From Lamellibrachia satsuma (lineage: Eukaryota > Annelida > Polychaeta > Sabellida > Siboglinidae): 64,000 nucleotides of DNA. The translations under genes and the position numbers were made by a program. The notes below the pieces were generated by a model. It saw only the letters and a list, made by a program, of their open reading frames with translations. It ran no database searches and was not told the DNA's origin. Numbering within the stretch: the first letter of the stretch is position 1; each line of letters opens with the position of its first letter. The stretch spans positions 4,179,501 to 4,243,500 of the forward strand of contig BSQZ01000033.1 of assembly GCA_033239005.1 (NCBI GenBank). Direction: 5' to 3'. Below are positions 29,946 to 47,489 of this stretch, piece by piece.

Positions 29946-31323
29946 ATGTGGACACAGAACTCGAAGCAGAAACACCAGCTGCATCATTGGCTGCTCTTGG
30001 ACCATAGAAGATCTATGTGCGGCGCACACCAGGAAATTAGGTAATTTAGAAGCAAAACACAAGCAGTTATGTAAACGAGCGAATTTGTCCGAATTACCGC
30101 TGCAACAAGTGTCACAAAAAGCCCTTGATTCCGCTAGTGTACCTGACTTATGACATTACTACTTTCGTAGAGTTTCCAGGGAGGCGCTTTAATGCCTCTC
30201 GTTATCTCTAGCACACACATAACATAGGGCCTATACGCAACGCTCTTTCCATTGGCAATTTCAACAGGATGAACTAATTTGCACCGAGCATTGACTCCTG
30301 GGACTGCCGTGGAGACGTGAGTAATGCGGCGCTAATGCAAGAATACATGAGCTGGTTTACATCCGACTCACCGCTCTGTCAAGCGACGTGTATTGTATTA
30401 CTTTGAAACGTGCTTTTTACGTTGTACTTGATGCTACCGTCTCGATCAGCACCGACTGCTACTTTTACAATAGGTCTAGCGACCGTGAGTCTTGACGACA
30501 GCTAATCAATAGATGACACGCATGCCCATCCTCGGGAGGGTTCGGAGGTTCGTTCTCCCCCTTCATGAGAGAATGTTGTTTAATTGTAATATTTTTTTCA
30601 GAAATCCCCGGCTGATTGTGTACGTTCGAACATACTCTTCAGAAACCCGAGGAAAGGGCCTGACATGCCACCTTGTCTAATAACGCAGTTGTAATCACCT
30701 CGGGCGATTGTTACGCCGTTTCCAATAGAATGTGCGACTTTGTTCATTAGGTGTCTTGTAAATACCATGACTTTTCTACAAATCTTACTTTCGGCCTTTT
30801 TCTTCTTTCTGCCACCTCGGTCGCTGGAAGATCGTTATAGTTAATCCTTTGAAAGGTATGTCTAATAGTTTAATTAGTCATGCGTAGATCCTTATTACAC
30901 ACGTGTCAATATAGGCCAAAACTACATTATTTTTATTTGGCGGCAACACATTTTCATCTTACATATGCAGATTATTTTTTACCACTGATTGAACTTACGT
31001 AATACCAAGGCACGGCAATTAGTTGACTTTAAGTCAGCTAGAAGCGTGTTTTTTTTCTGAATACTCTACGGAGACGGTTAAATGAGGTGCACACGTATGT
31101 TTTCCACTTTATTAAATATTATGGCAATGAAATTGGTTATATAAATTGTGCATTTACGGATACAGTGCAATGTTTGCTGACACTTATGTAAGGTACGGAG
31201 TTACAATGACCCCAAGCTAAACACATAGCCCTATAAATCAACCAAAGATAAATTTATTTTGTATGCAAGTATTTTCGTGTATGACATTTGAAAATCAACA
31301 ATCTACTGTTTTAGACGTGTGCC
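29946..31323. other. Mostly unrecognised non-coding sequence
   Basis: Only one dispersed block is noticed: 30600-30665 (AAATCCCCGGCTGATTGTGT) has a second copy at 39116-39180. No genes seen. Confidence 0.4.
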
Positions 31324-31923
31324 GATAGAACAGAAGCCAATACAGTGAATGGTCCGGACAGCTTCCATTTCTACCTCACTGTGTATATATACTCACGCGA
31401 TAGAACAGAAGCCAATACAGTGGCTGGTCCGGACAGCTTCCATTTCTACCTCACTGTGTATATATAATCACGCGATAGAACAGAAGCCAATACAGTGGCT
31501 GGTCCGGACAGCTTCCATTTCTACCTCACTGTGTATATATAATCACGCGATAGAACAGAAGCCAATACAGTGGCTGGTCCGGACAGCTTCCATTTCTACC
31601 TCACTGTGTATATATAATCACGCGATAGAACAGAAGCCAATACAGTGGCTGGTCCGGACAGCTTCCATTTCTACCTCACTGTGTATATATAATCACGCGA
31701 TAGAACAGAAGCCAATACAGTGGCTGGTCCGGACAGCTTCCATTTCTACCTCACTGTGTATATATAATCACGCGATAGAACAGAAGCCAATACAGTGGCT
31801 GGTCCGGACAGCTTCCATTTCTACCTCACTGTGTATATATAATCACGCGATAGAACAGAAGCCAAAACAGTGGCTGGTCCGGACAGCTTCCATTTCTACC
31901 TCACTGTGTATATATAATCACGC
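31324..31923 (+). repeat. 8 x 75 bp tandem array
   Basis: Exactly eight head-to-tail units of 75 bp starting GATAGAACAGAAGCCAATAC and ending ATATATAATCACGC. Units 2-7 are identical or nearly so; unit 1 differs near GTGAATGG and CTCACG, and unit 8 by one base (CCAAAACAG). As 75 is a multiple of three, one plus frame stays open for 200 codons with a 25-residue repeat (RTASISTSLCIYNHAIEQKP core). No homology recognised; coding is doubtful. Confidence 0.95.
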
Positions 31924-34165
31924 GTCGCACTCTAGTCGATGTTGCCGCTGATGGATTGCGCTTGACGCTATCCCTGGTCAGGGACCCCTTCGTCCTCTAT
32001 AGACGGACGAGGTAACCACATCTCTGAGGGGCGCTAGTTGTTGAACTGCTAAGTATGGTTCAGACTGTTCGCCCTAAGGAGACACCAGACAGCGCCTCCC
32101 GGATCTATGATAAATATTTGATTGGAGACGGTGGACCACGATAAAGGACACGCTAATACAAGTACAGTGATCGAGGTGCTTTTGAGAAAGGACGACACGC
32201 AACACAATCAGCGGTAATGGTCACAGTTGTGACAGCGTCGTGCGTGGACATGTTCTGTCTGGTAAACCACATCAACGCCACTGTCTGTCGTTCCACTTCT
32301 TCGCTACAGTAGGACCTAACTGTGCCGGGCAGTTGCCAAATCACCAGTAAATATTTGATCAGAGATGCTGGTATTCAACAGACGATCTCCGTATGCAAAA
32401 TGAACGTTTGATTGTGTACACATGTAACGTATTAACAAAATAATAAATGCTGCTTGTTCCCACCTCACAAGCAGGGTTTAGGTGCAGATATTAAGCCGTC
32501 GTGGTAATAGCATAGAATCTTTTCTTCCTACATCCGCATATCATCCTGCATCACAGTACCATCTCAAAGTGAGAGAAAGTAAAAATTGCACGCCATCTGA
32601 TAATAATGCTTCACTCAAAATGAAAATGACGTTATGCAAGAAGACAGTTCGTATAGCAGATCATAAGTACTATTAATTTTTTTGTGAACTGATATTTAAA
32701 CATATTACATACTACAGTAATACCTACTTCAACCTAGATAGTGATCACAGAAAGTTTATATAAAACATCCCTTACAATGGCCAGTAATACTCCAATCCAT
32801 TTTGCTTGACTCAGAAGGTTTTAGCAGACGGAACATGTGCACTGTGTCTTTTTTGCTACATGTATTTAATGTCAAATATTGTTTGCGTTATGACGAAACG
32901 TAGGGTATTGTTTCGGTATGTTAGACGTATCGGCCCCCCATACCCTGACCCACCCAAGTTGCATCCACCTGGGTGCGGGGTAGTCCGGCTGAGTAACCGA
33001 TATTTCCGTTAACATCTGTCTTGAATTCCGCAATGTTTAACGCATGCCTGCAGACGACCGCGGACTTGGGCGATCACTAAAAGATGCGATTTTCCACACT
33101 ATCACCGGCTGCAGACCAAACACGATTAAAACAAATGAATCATTAAAGCAATTTACTGCGGCGGTTTGACGAGGCAGTATCGGCGGAACCAGACATTTAG
33201 CCTCGAGGAGCATTGAAACCCTTTCATGACGGGGGATAGATCGTTAATTTACTTCCTGATGCATGTCATACAAATGAAGTGTCGGCCATTTTGAGACGGT
33301 ACACCCTTTTGGCAAAGTTTTGTTGCATGTAAAAAAATTTTTTCGACCATGGATATGGCCTTGTACACGACCTCCAGGCTCCAAGTAGTATACATAAAAT
33401 GTTTCGACGGAACATTAATAATGATTACAGTCGTTTGAATGATTACAGTCGTTTCCATAGCGCGTGAGATTGCAACGTCAAAAGTCAGTACGGGTTTTGA
33501 CGATGAATTGAATAATATCGACATCAGGTGAATTTTAAAGTACATCCTCGATCCATATATGTCAACCTGTGATAATCAAAATGACTGAGATTATTAGCCA
33601 TTCGACGCCGACCCGCGCAAGCGCGACCGCCTCGCATCTGGTCGCCTCGCTCGCTCACGACCGATCACTCCATCCCTCCATATCCATCAAAGCAAACACA
33701 ACAACAGACAAACGAAATAAACACAATATTTATTTGCATAGAAAAAATGTATTGTTCTGTTGAACGTCAGTTGTAGCCTGGTTGACGGTGGCAAGACTTC
33801 TAACGACCGTTCACAACTCTGTGAGTTCATCGTTCCTGGACAGCAATTATCTCCTTGGTCCACTATGAGCGGTGCTCAATGTCAATCTAGTTTATAATCG
33901 AGATGACTCGCTCAGGGTCGGCATTGTTGTGAGGCAATTTATTAGTTTTGACAATGTGACCAGTGGCGTATTTAGGGGGCACTGGTAAATTTTTTTCCGA
34001 TACTCTTTCGCAGCACAATCAACGTCAATAACTGACCTCCTGTGTGGAATCTATAAAACTGACTTACCAAAATGTTTCCCGGAAAAATACACCTAAATCT
34101 AATTAACCTCAATTTCAAACCAATTTGGATCATGAACATCAGAGGCCTTCGCACCAATATAAACA
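31924..34165. other. No gene recognised
   Basis: Non-coding by eye. A short direct repeat (AAATATTTGATTGGAGACGG at 32112 and AAATATTTGATCAGAGATGC at 32347) is the only structure noticed. A CAGTGGCGTATTTAGGGGGC block at 33961 looks like a hAT-type MITE end. Confidence 0.4.
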
Positions 34166-34169
34166 AAAC

Positions 34170-34240
34170 CCGACTACGAGATGACAGCCACCCGACTTCG
34201 AGATGACAGCCACCCGACATCGAGATGACAGCCATCCGGT
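34170..34240. repeat. 22 bp tandem repeat, about three copies
   Basis: Unit CGACTACGAGATGACAGCCA + CC repeats at 34171, 34193 and 34215 with single-base changes. Confidence 0.85.
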
Positions 34241-35135
34241 GATAGCCACAGTCGAACTAGAGTCATGGAACAAGATTATCGTGTCTCTCCTATGCAAACG
34301 AAATAAAAGCAGTGAGACAATACAACACAACAGAACCTGGACGACCACAGAACTGAAGCTAGTGCGAGGCTAGAAAACAGGACGAAAACCAATCATCCTG
34401 GCATAAAAACCTTTATTATAATTATGCACCACCCATTTTGGGTTGACACAACTTGTAAAAGGCTTAAGCTGTGAAACTCCAAAATCAAAGAGAACATACT
34501 GGATCTAGAAAAGTAATGTACACTATTAACCAAAACCACTACGAAGGCGTGGGAAATCGTGTTCCCAGACGCACGTTTTGAAGTTTCTAGGGAAGCCAGA
34601 ATGGTACAGTGAGGCGTGTACGTGATATAGCACTCAACAAGAAACTCAGAACCACCTGGAGGTAATACAAGGCCAACAAAACACCAGAGACGAGGTTCAT
34701 ATAAAACGCAGCACAAAACGGATATACTTAGGTCCTACGTCACACAGAAATTAATGGCAGAACACAAACTCAGAGTGAAAGAAACTTGACAACCGAAAGA
34801 GAAAAAGAGCTAGTTGTACAAAATGGTTGATGGAACAGAGTGACAAACGTGGCATCCGTGTTCTATGCAGCAATGATCATAACGTCGTTACTTCAAATAA
34901 CAAAGCTGAATGCCTTGCTGAGAAATAAAAAAACCCAGAAGCAAAAAATAAAAAAGAGTCCCCTTGTTCGCAGGAAAACAAGTGCACATTTGAACAAAAC
35001 CCCAGATATAGAGTCTTAAAACAAGTTGTTCCAGAACTAGCCTAACCGCGGGCCAAATGATTCCAGCTTGACTTTATCAAGTGAATCGTGCATAAGCAAC
35101 GGACGGTAGCCTACGCTATCCTCTGTCACAAAAAA
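34241..35135. other. No gene recognised
   Basis: Non-coding sequence, possibly older upstream part of the RT fragment that follows; no confident motif. Confidence 0.35.
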
Positions 35136-35139
35136 ATAT

Positions 35140-35545
35140 AAGCAAGAGTCAAACTATCGACCAGTACCACTGTTCAGCGTCATCAGCATGGTGATGGAAA
35201 AACTACTAAATTTAATCATTTAGCAGTATATGTGTAATCCATAAACTGATGGCAGACAATAAATTTTATTTCATAATGACCATTCTACAACCGAAGCCTT
35301 AACATAGGCCCCTATATTATAGCTGCACGATGTCATTGACCAGAAGCAAGACTGATCTGCTTTGACATCGGCAGAGAATTTGCTAGAGTGCGGGCATAGT
35401 CACATTTGAGTACAGTGTATCTCTCTTATTCATCATCTTCACCGATGACATGCCGGACAAACTCTACAACCTTGTCATCCTCTATGCTGAACACTCGTCA
35501 GTCTTCGGTACAATTAAGGAGAGACCTGTAATAACTTCGAGACCA
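35140..35545 (+). pseudogene. Degenerate LINE reverse-transcriptase fragment
   Basis: Reads SNYRPVPLFSVISMVMEKLL near 35150 and, after stops, LLFIIFTDDMPDKLYNLVIL followed by YAEHSSVFGTI near 35425-35515. The last is the catalytic YADD box with both Asp lost (YAEH). Heavily decayed; clade not assigned. Confidence 0.6.
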
Positions 35546-36070
35546 GCTGTGGCTTGCTAACTAATGCAACTGGTGCAGCCAAGTGAAAGAGCAGAGCGTG
35601 CAACACATCGATCTATGTTCTAACTACTTCCGGCATGCGTGCCAGCAAATTTGCGCAGAACCATTTCTCGGCACAGTTCTTCTGAGTAGTTGGCGCAACA
35701 GCATTTAGAAATTGGGCTTTGAATGTTGATCTTTAGTACGTGAAATAATATTGGTGCGACGGGTTGCGCAACGACGCATGGCTCCAAAGTGACATACCCC
35801 AGTTCGCACTGACAAAACGTCAAAGCACGACCACCACGGCTGTTGAAGGATCGGAAACATGTGACGGAAAACACCGCCCGTGGTGAATATAATTTCCGCC
35901 TGACGTCACGCTGCGTTAGGCATGTGGACCGCTCGACGGAGGGCTCACTATTCAGGTGCTAACACAGAGCTGTGTACCGTCGATTACATGTATTAGTTTC
36001 GTCCTCGGTGTCCGACATAGCAAGCTTCTGTGACTTCAGTGCTTAACAATATGTCATCATTTAGCAAAAG
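35546..36070. other. No feature recognised
   Basis: A minus-strand 84-codon ORF at 35620-35874 lacks recognisable features. No other signal. Confidence 0.35.
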
Positions 36071-36077
36071 AGTGTAA

Positions 36078-36187
36078 TACAATGGAATCTCGTTATTGAA
36101 CACGTTGGGACTTGGTCAAAATGTTCCATATATCCGATGTTCCTAATATTCATGGGTATAGAGTCCATGAAGCGAGAATCCACTGTA
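36078..36187. mobile_element. Tigger-like MITE, 110 bp
   Basis: Ends TACAATGGAATCTCGTTATT and, on the other strand, TACAGTGGATTCTCGCTTCA: near-perfect terminal inverted repeats starting at TA. The interior (ACACGTTGGGACTTGGTC, ATGTTCC) resembles the palindromic pogo/Tigger MITEs known in many animals. It sits about 40 bp upstream of the first visible FkbM exon. Confidence 0.7.
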
Positions 36188-36229
36188 ATATAATTAATTG
36201 ATTGATAAAGAAAAACACATAGTGTTAAT

Positions 36230-40125
<3,896 letters not shown>

Positions 40126-40129
40126 CGCA

Positions 40130-41185
40130 TGCCGACGTGCTGAGAATGACGTCATAAATCCGGACGCGTTGAATACTTGTGAAATTCAATGGCGTCTTTC
40201 ATAACGTGCAGCATAACGTGTACTCGGGTGCTTACGGATCTTGAGATGCGCAGTTAAATGGTGACTGGTTATGACAAAATAACGCACGTCATGATGTTTT
40301 ACTGGTGACAGATTGCAACTCCAGTGGTTAAAGCGGGCAGTCATACTCACTATTGCAAAAGATGAGAGACTGGCGGCAAAAGCATTCTAACGTAAATCCA
40401 TGCCGCTATGTATCCTTATTAGATACAAGAAGCCAGTGGCAGATATTGTGATTTAAAATTAAAATCCTACTATTTATTTAGTTTTTGTATATGAAAATAA
40501 TTTGTCTACACAAATATATTACATTTATACACAAGCGCTAGAAATATGTTTTCCAACAATACATTTTAATAAATTTTACTGTATCATTATACGATATGTC
40601 AGCTGTTAAGGTGTGTGTTTTATTTTGTATATATGTTTTGTGGTCACGTATCGTTAGCATACGGTGGTGGAAATCCGGAAAGGTTTGTAACAAAACTGAA
40701 ACGCAAAGATTCTAAAAGTAAAACAGTACTGTTAAAATAGTACTCCGTGACATGCCAACTGAAATAACTACTCCGGTGTTATAGCGAAATACTTGCACTT
40801 CGTTACACCTCACCACTCCACTTCAGCACCGATATATTGTAGAGCTTGTTACTTGTTGCAAAGACCCGTCCTTGTATACCTTGCAAATTGCCAGAATTTT
40901 AGGCAGGTGGAACAATTATATAACATGCGTATCGGTTGCGCATAATTAATGCATTAATTTTAAATACCGTGTACTACATGGAAACATGCTAGATATTTTG
41001 AACACTAACACTTGACAATGTGGAGACTGTCTCGTATACACATATGCCCTAACGTCAAGATAACTTGAGTCGCCAAAGTTAGTATAAAAAGTACCTAGAA
41101 TTCATATGAACTTCGTATTAAAAGTCAGCGAATGTGACTTATTTGACTTAAAAGCATAGGTCATCGTGACCCTTAGCAGTCCTCC
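40130..41185. other. No feature recognised
   Basis: AT-rich, probable 3' flank of the FkbM gene. No clear poly(A) signal was fixed and no ORF of note. Confidence 0.4.
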
Positions 41186-41189
41186 GGGA

Positions 41190-42550
41190 AGTTGCATCCC
41201 TTCATACTGTTTATGGCATGCCGATCTGCTGTCAATAGCGGGCGCCCAATGTTATTGATCTGGTCACTGGTCATCAGTATTCTTCCTCTCTTCCGCTGTC
41301 CTTTGAAGTCTTGTTTGCATGCTTGTCTGACGATGTTTTATCTTTGCATACGGCAAACGTGCTCAAACCTGAGTCTTCTGTGTCTCATGACATCTGCGAT
41401 ATATTTAGAGGTAAAGATGTCCTTTCTAATCTTGATATTTTGTTGTCTGTCCGCCCTGGTATCGCCTCTAACAGCGCGCAGGCAGCGCAACTCAAAACAT
41501 GAAGAAATGGTATCTCATGTGATCGTAGCGTACAAGCCTCAGCACCACAGATTGTTATTGGCAGTATACGGGCTCCATATAATCTGGCTATCAGTCTTGT
41601 TAAGAGTCTTCTGTTGGAAAATGTGCCATTTCTGAGTCTACCAAAGACTGCCGATGCTAAAGCTATGTGTCGACTAACATCTCTTTCCCCCTCTCCTAAT
41701 CGCTCCCCCTCTCTCCCTCTCCCTCTAACGCACAATGAATATAGCATCTACTGTTGCTACTGAATCCAAACTGCTGCTTTGATAGATGTATGTCAATGTT
41801 GTCATCTATCCTCATAAGTATCATCTTGCAGAATACCTCACCTGAGATGGATATCAGAGACATTGCTCGGTAGTTTGATGGGGTTAACTTGCACCCTTTC
41901 TTGTGTACTGGGTTGATCATACTTCTGCACCAATCTTTTGGTATCTTTTCCTAATGCCACGCTGCACTGATGCCATGCTGCACTGATACCACGCTGCACT
42001 GATGCCACGCTGCACTGATGCCACGCTGCACTGAGGCCATGCTGTACTGATGCCACGATGCACTGACGCCACGCTGCACTGATGCCACGCTGAACTGATG
42101 CCATGCTGTACTGATGCCACGCTGCACTGATGCCACGCTGCACTGATGCCACGCTGCACTGATGCCACGCTGCACTGATGCCACGCTGCACTGATGCCAC
42201 GCTGCACTGATGCCACGTTGCACTGATGCCACGCTGCACTGATGCCATGCTGCACTGATGCCACGCTGCACTGATGCCATGCTGCACTGTATATCTTCAG
42301 GAACATCTCAGCCATCTTCCCTCCTCCTGCTTTCACAGCTTCAGCCGTTCAGCGATCAGCTTTCGTGGCTTCCATTGCTTTGACAGCCTTCTGTACCTCA
42401 CCTATACAGGACGGTGGCCCAACCAGTCCAGAAATGCTACTGGAATGTCGTCAAATGCTTCCTCTGATCTTGGCCAGTTCGTGTTAAGATGTTTGTTAAA
42501 GTATGTTTCCCAGCATTGCAACACCTCATCTGGAGTTGCTTTTAGGTTTA
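41190..42550 (-). mobile_element. Degenerate RTE/GHV-type LINE split by minisatellite
   Basis: Minus strand, 5' to 3': KATPDEVLQCWETYFNKHLN at about 42530 and AEAVKAGGGKMAEMFLKI at 42345-42300; then the 16 bp minisatellite; then RT resumes with INPVHKKGCKLTPSNYRAMS at 41918 and ISGEVFCKMILMRID, SKQQFGFS; then VFGRLRNGTFSNRRLL and LYGARILPITICGAEACTL near 41660-41540. The order and motifs fit RTE-like endonuclease-RT proteins. The central RT box is missing and frameshifts are many. Confidence 0.65.
41950..42292. repeat. 16 bp minisatellite, about 21 units
   Basis: Unit CTGATGCCACGCTGCA with few variants (ATGCTG, CTGTAC). The minus-strand translation repeats every 16 residues (QRGISAAWHQCSVASV) and is open in all three minus frames. 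Confidence 0.95.
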
Positions 42551-42555
42551 TATGG

Positions 42556-44018
<1,463 letters not shown>

Positions 44019-44935
44019 ATTCATCTTATTCTTTAAAATTTAAATGTTCAACATTCGAATGCGCGTTCAAATGCAGCATATTTGATTTACATTTGAATGT
44101 GTTCACTATACATCTGGCTAAAACATTTTATTTTTCAAATGGCCAATCAAATCAATTTTAAATAAGCCTCGTGTATTATGCAAAGTTGTTTTATTATAGT
44201 TCTTAATTAATAAAATCTGCATTTACATAAATGTAATATAAAAACAAAACATTTGAAATTAATTAAAATGCATTTAGAAGTGCGTAGCTAAACGTTTGCA
44301 TTTGATTAGACTCCAAACAGTGGCGTAGTGACCCGTTGGCAGGGAGGTGCCCTCGCACTCGGGCGCCGAGTCGGGAGGGGGCGCCAAATCGACTGTCAAC
44401 TTACCCATTAAGTGGACTAACATCATATTAAAAATCCGCGATCGCCCTATCGTATAAAAACGTGTAATTTTGCAGCGTATTTATATTTAGATATGTTGCA
44501 AAGAGTGAATTAATAATTAATTATTGCCTGCATTTCACCTAGCTAACAAGCAAGTAATAGATTTAATATTAATGCACACACAACGGCAGCATTCTGTGAA
44601 GTATGGCGTTCAGTCGACGGGGGCATAGGCCATGTGTTTAAAGTCGCGCGACTGAAAAATTGCGTGCGATTTTGTTGGGTTGTAATTTATGTCCTACGGC
44701 TGCGTGATGATTGGATGTCAGCGATATTCGGTTCAGGAACAGCTTGTTATCTGTGAAGGTACGTGTGTAAGAATGTAGGTTATGTAATTAAGTATTGTCA
44801 ATCAGGTAGACAACTACTCGTAGTTTATTATGCAAACGTGGTTTATTGCATAAATAGGAAAACTTGTAATCCCCAGACAATATATATAGCATGAATAGAC
44901 AATTTTATATATATAGATTATTCAAATAGGGTTGG
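44019..44935. other. Non-coding; a hAT-type MITE end at 44320
   Basis: CAGTGGCGTAGTGACCCGTT at 44322 followed by G/C-rich GGGCGCCGAGTCGGGAGGGG resembles the start of a hAT-type MITE. The rest is AT-rich with no gene. Confidence 0.4.
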
Positions 44936-45660
44936 TAAGCTGGCTCAACTAACACTTGGTATGGGGTATGTTGAGCCACAGTTGCGTAAATGCTTTATTT
45001 GAATTTACATAGGCCTTGTACAACAAATTCATAACAACTCAGCCAACACATCTACCCAATGGGACCAACACGTCTCAGACAAGTCAACGAGCTTAATTAA
45101 TAAGTCAACACACTTAATTAAAATAGACTTATAGGCCAACTGCAGCCTGTGTAACTAACTGCTAATATGTTGCCTTGTAGCTATCCGATATCCCAATTTG
45201 CTCGGAAAAATTAATTCCTTGATGTATTTTGGGGTAAAGAACACTTGTCTTCGTTCTTTAACCGCTGCCCAACTAAGCGCCCCTTGGGTCTTGGGTGGCT
45301 CAACTAACCCCGTTTCGACTGTTAAGCTTACTTAATTAACTTCTCATTAATGCGCGAAGCGAATAATCTTCTTCTCTGTGCATAGTTAAGCCGTTTGTAA
45401 GTGCACAAACAACAAAGTCTGGTCACGTGCGTAGATAGTTTATGCACCAGCAGACATTAATCACAATTACCAAAAGTTTCGAAAAACATCAAAAAACATA
45501 CTTTTAGCTCACATGTTCTGGCAGTTGTGACAACTTTCACCTATTATACGTCAATCGTGTTCTAACATGTTCAATCACTGGGTGGTACCATGTAACTGTC
45601 GCTGCTGTGGTTTCCCGGAAAACACGAGTGACTCAACTAAGACTGCCTTCCCCTGTGCCT
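44936..45660. other. Region with GGCTCAACTAAC / GTTGAGCC motifs
   Basis: GGCTCAACTAAC occurs at about 44943 and 45296, GACTCAACTAAG at 45631, and the inverse TGTTGAGCCAC at 44969. Their style resembles the subterminal repeats of the GGGCAAAGTG and GGGCAAGTTG elements, so this may be a third such family. No coding sequence. Confidence 0.35.
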
Positions 45661-45837
45661 AACATATTATTCGCTCTATTTGCTGTTTTATTGCCTAGTG
45701 AAATTTAAAATATTAGACATATAACTCCTAGATCGGATACCTGTTTTGTTTACGATTGTTTTATAGCGATACAGATGTGATTATGAACATGTAAGATAAG
45801 TCATAAGATGATAATTCGGGCATAGACATGTCTGGAC

Positions 45838-45965
45838 GAAAACTGAGTGATGCTCAAATATTGTCCAATTTTCACAATGTGGGATTTTGTCCACTTTTCA
45901 CATTATGGGATTTTTTTCCACTGCTCACATTATTGGATTTTTGGCCTTTTTGAATTATGCCCTAT
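45838..45965. repeat. Degenerate 30 bp tandem repeat
   Basis: Four copies marked by TTTTCACAATGTGGGATTTT, TTTTCACATTATGGGATTTT, GCTCACATTATTGGATTTTT and ATTATGCCCTATGGGATTTT. Confidence 0.75.
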
Positions 45966-46463
45966 GGGATTTTTGACTGCGATTTTGTCCTGATATACAT
46001 ATAACAATGCAGAAATGTCCGACAGGTGGCATTTGTTGGCGATTTGTTTTATGCATCCGATAGGTGGCGCTATTCGACTCAAACATGAACAAAGAATTCC
46101 ATTGGCTGATGCTGCGCTGCTCTTCGAAGAAGGACGAAAAGTCCCTAAGAGACCGAACAACTTCCGGTATTGTACTATGAAAGTTGAAATCGTTTACTCT
46201 AAACACCGTGTTATGTCTTTTTGATAATTGTTTATACTTCCTTTTAGTTAATATGATATTTCATACTTAGGGTGAGTCCGTACATTTTAACACATTATGC
46301 TATTGTTTTATATAACGACGACGGCACACCAAAAACTAATGAATGTTTGTAATTTCTGGGCAGGGCCAGGCTGGAAGTAATTACAGTCAGTGTCAATAAC
46401 AAAAAACATACACGCTTTGACTGCATGTTATGTTTTAGCAGTTTTTGCTGGGCGTTGGGATAA

Positions 46464-46882
46464 GATTTAACAAGATTGCCATCCCAAACAACAAGTTCTA
46501 GATGCCAAGTGGACAAGGAAGCCATTGGCGTATCGAGAGTCCAACAATTTTCTCGTGTAGCCCACCCTGGCCTTACAAATACCTGTCAATTCTATTTTTA
46601 AACATATTCACACTACTAGCATTAACACAGTCATTTGGCAATTTGTTCCATTCATTTATCACCCTCTGTGAGAAAGAGTACTTTCTCATGTCCAACCTAC
46701 ACTGCTCCATAACTAATGCTGCTTTGTGTCCTCTTGTCATACTGCCTTCTTTAAGTTTGAAGAACATATTCCTATCAACATCATCATAACCGTTCATTAT
46801 TTTAAATACTTCTATTTGGTCTCCTCTTAGTCTCCTGGTCTCTAGTGTTGTCAAACCACATTGTAATAAGCGACTTTCGTAA
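46464..46882 (-). mobile_element. 5'-truncated CR1 copy
   Basis: Last about 420 bp of CR1: C-terminal ORF2 (SCYESRLLQCGLTTLETRRL to FSQRVINEWNKLPNDCVNAS) and the conserved 3' tail. Truncated just upstream of the SYESRLLQCGL codons, and followed at once by a second copy. Confidence 0.85.
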
Positions 46883-47292
46883 CAAGATTGAACAAGATTG
46901 CCATCTCGAACAACAAGTTCCAGATGGCAAGTGGACAAGGAAGCCATTGGCTTATCGAGTGTCCAACAATTTTCTCATCTATGTGTAACCCACCCTTATC
47001 AGATATCTGTCAATTCTATTTTTACACAAATTCACACTACTAGCATTAACACAGTCATTTGGCAGTTTGTTCCATTCATTTATCACCCTCTGTGAGAAAG
47101 AGTACTTTCTCATGTCCAACCTACACTGCTCCTTAACTAATGCTGCTTTGTGTCCTCTGGTTCTACTGTCTTCTTTAAGTTTGAAGAACATATTCCTATC
47201 AGCATCCTCATAACCGTTCACAATTTTAAACACTTCTATTTGGTCTCCTCTTAGTCTCCTTGTCTCTAGTGTTGTCAAACCACACTGTAATA
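46883..47292 (-). mobile_element. Second 5'-truncated CR1 copy, adjacent
   Basis: Same segment of CR1, same orientation, truncated within about 15 bp of the same place (CCACACTGTAATAAG). It abuts the copy at 46464-46882 tail-to-break. Confidence 0.85.
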
Positions 47293-47480
47293 AGAAACGT
47301 AAGTGAAACTGTAAGGAATAGTGAGCACTGTGTAGACGTTATATTCATAGCATATGCCATAGGCATAGTATGTGGCAATTCTGTGCAATTGCCACTAATT
47401 TGTTTGGCTTCGAGCACTGTTTCAGGCCAGATCGACCTGCACTGCTGAGCTGAGTAGCCGTAGGCGCACTCTTCGCTTAG
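47293..47480. other. No feature recognised
   Basis: Short unique sequence between CR1 copies and the exon-like block. Confidence 0.3.
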
Positions 47481-47489
47481 TTGTGCATG

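Noticed and set aside
35620..35874. 84-codon minus-strand ORF
   Set aside because: No motif, no homologous block, no splice or promoter context.
45930..46224. Overlapping ORFs of 69-83 codons on both strands
   Set aside because: No recognisable motif, no splice context, similar openness on both strands.
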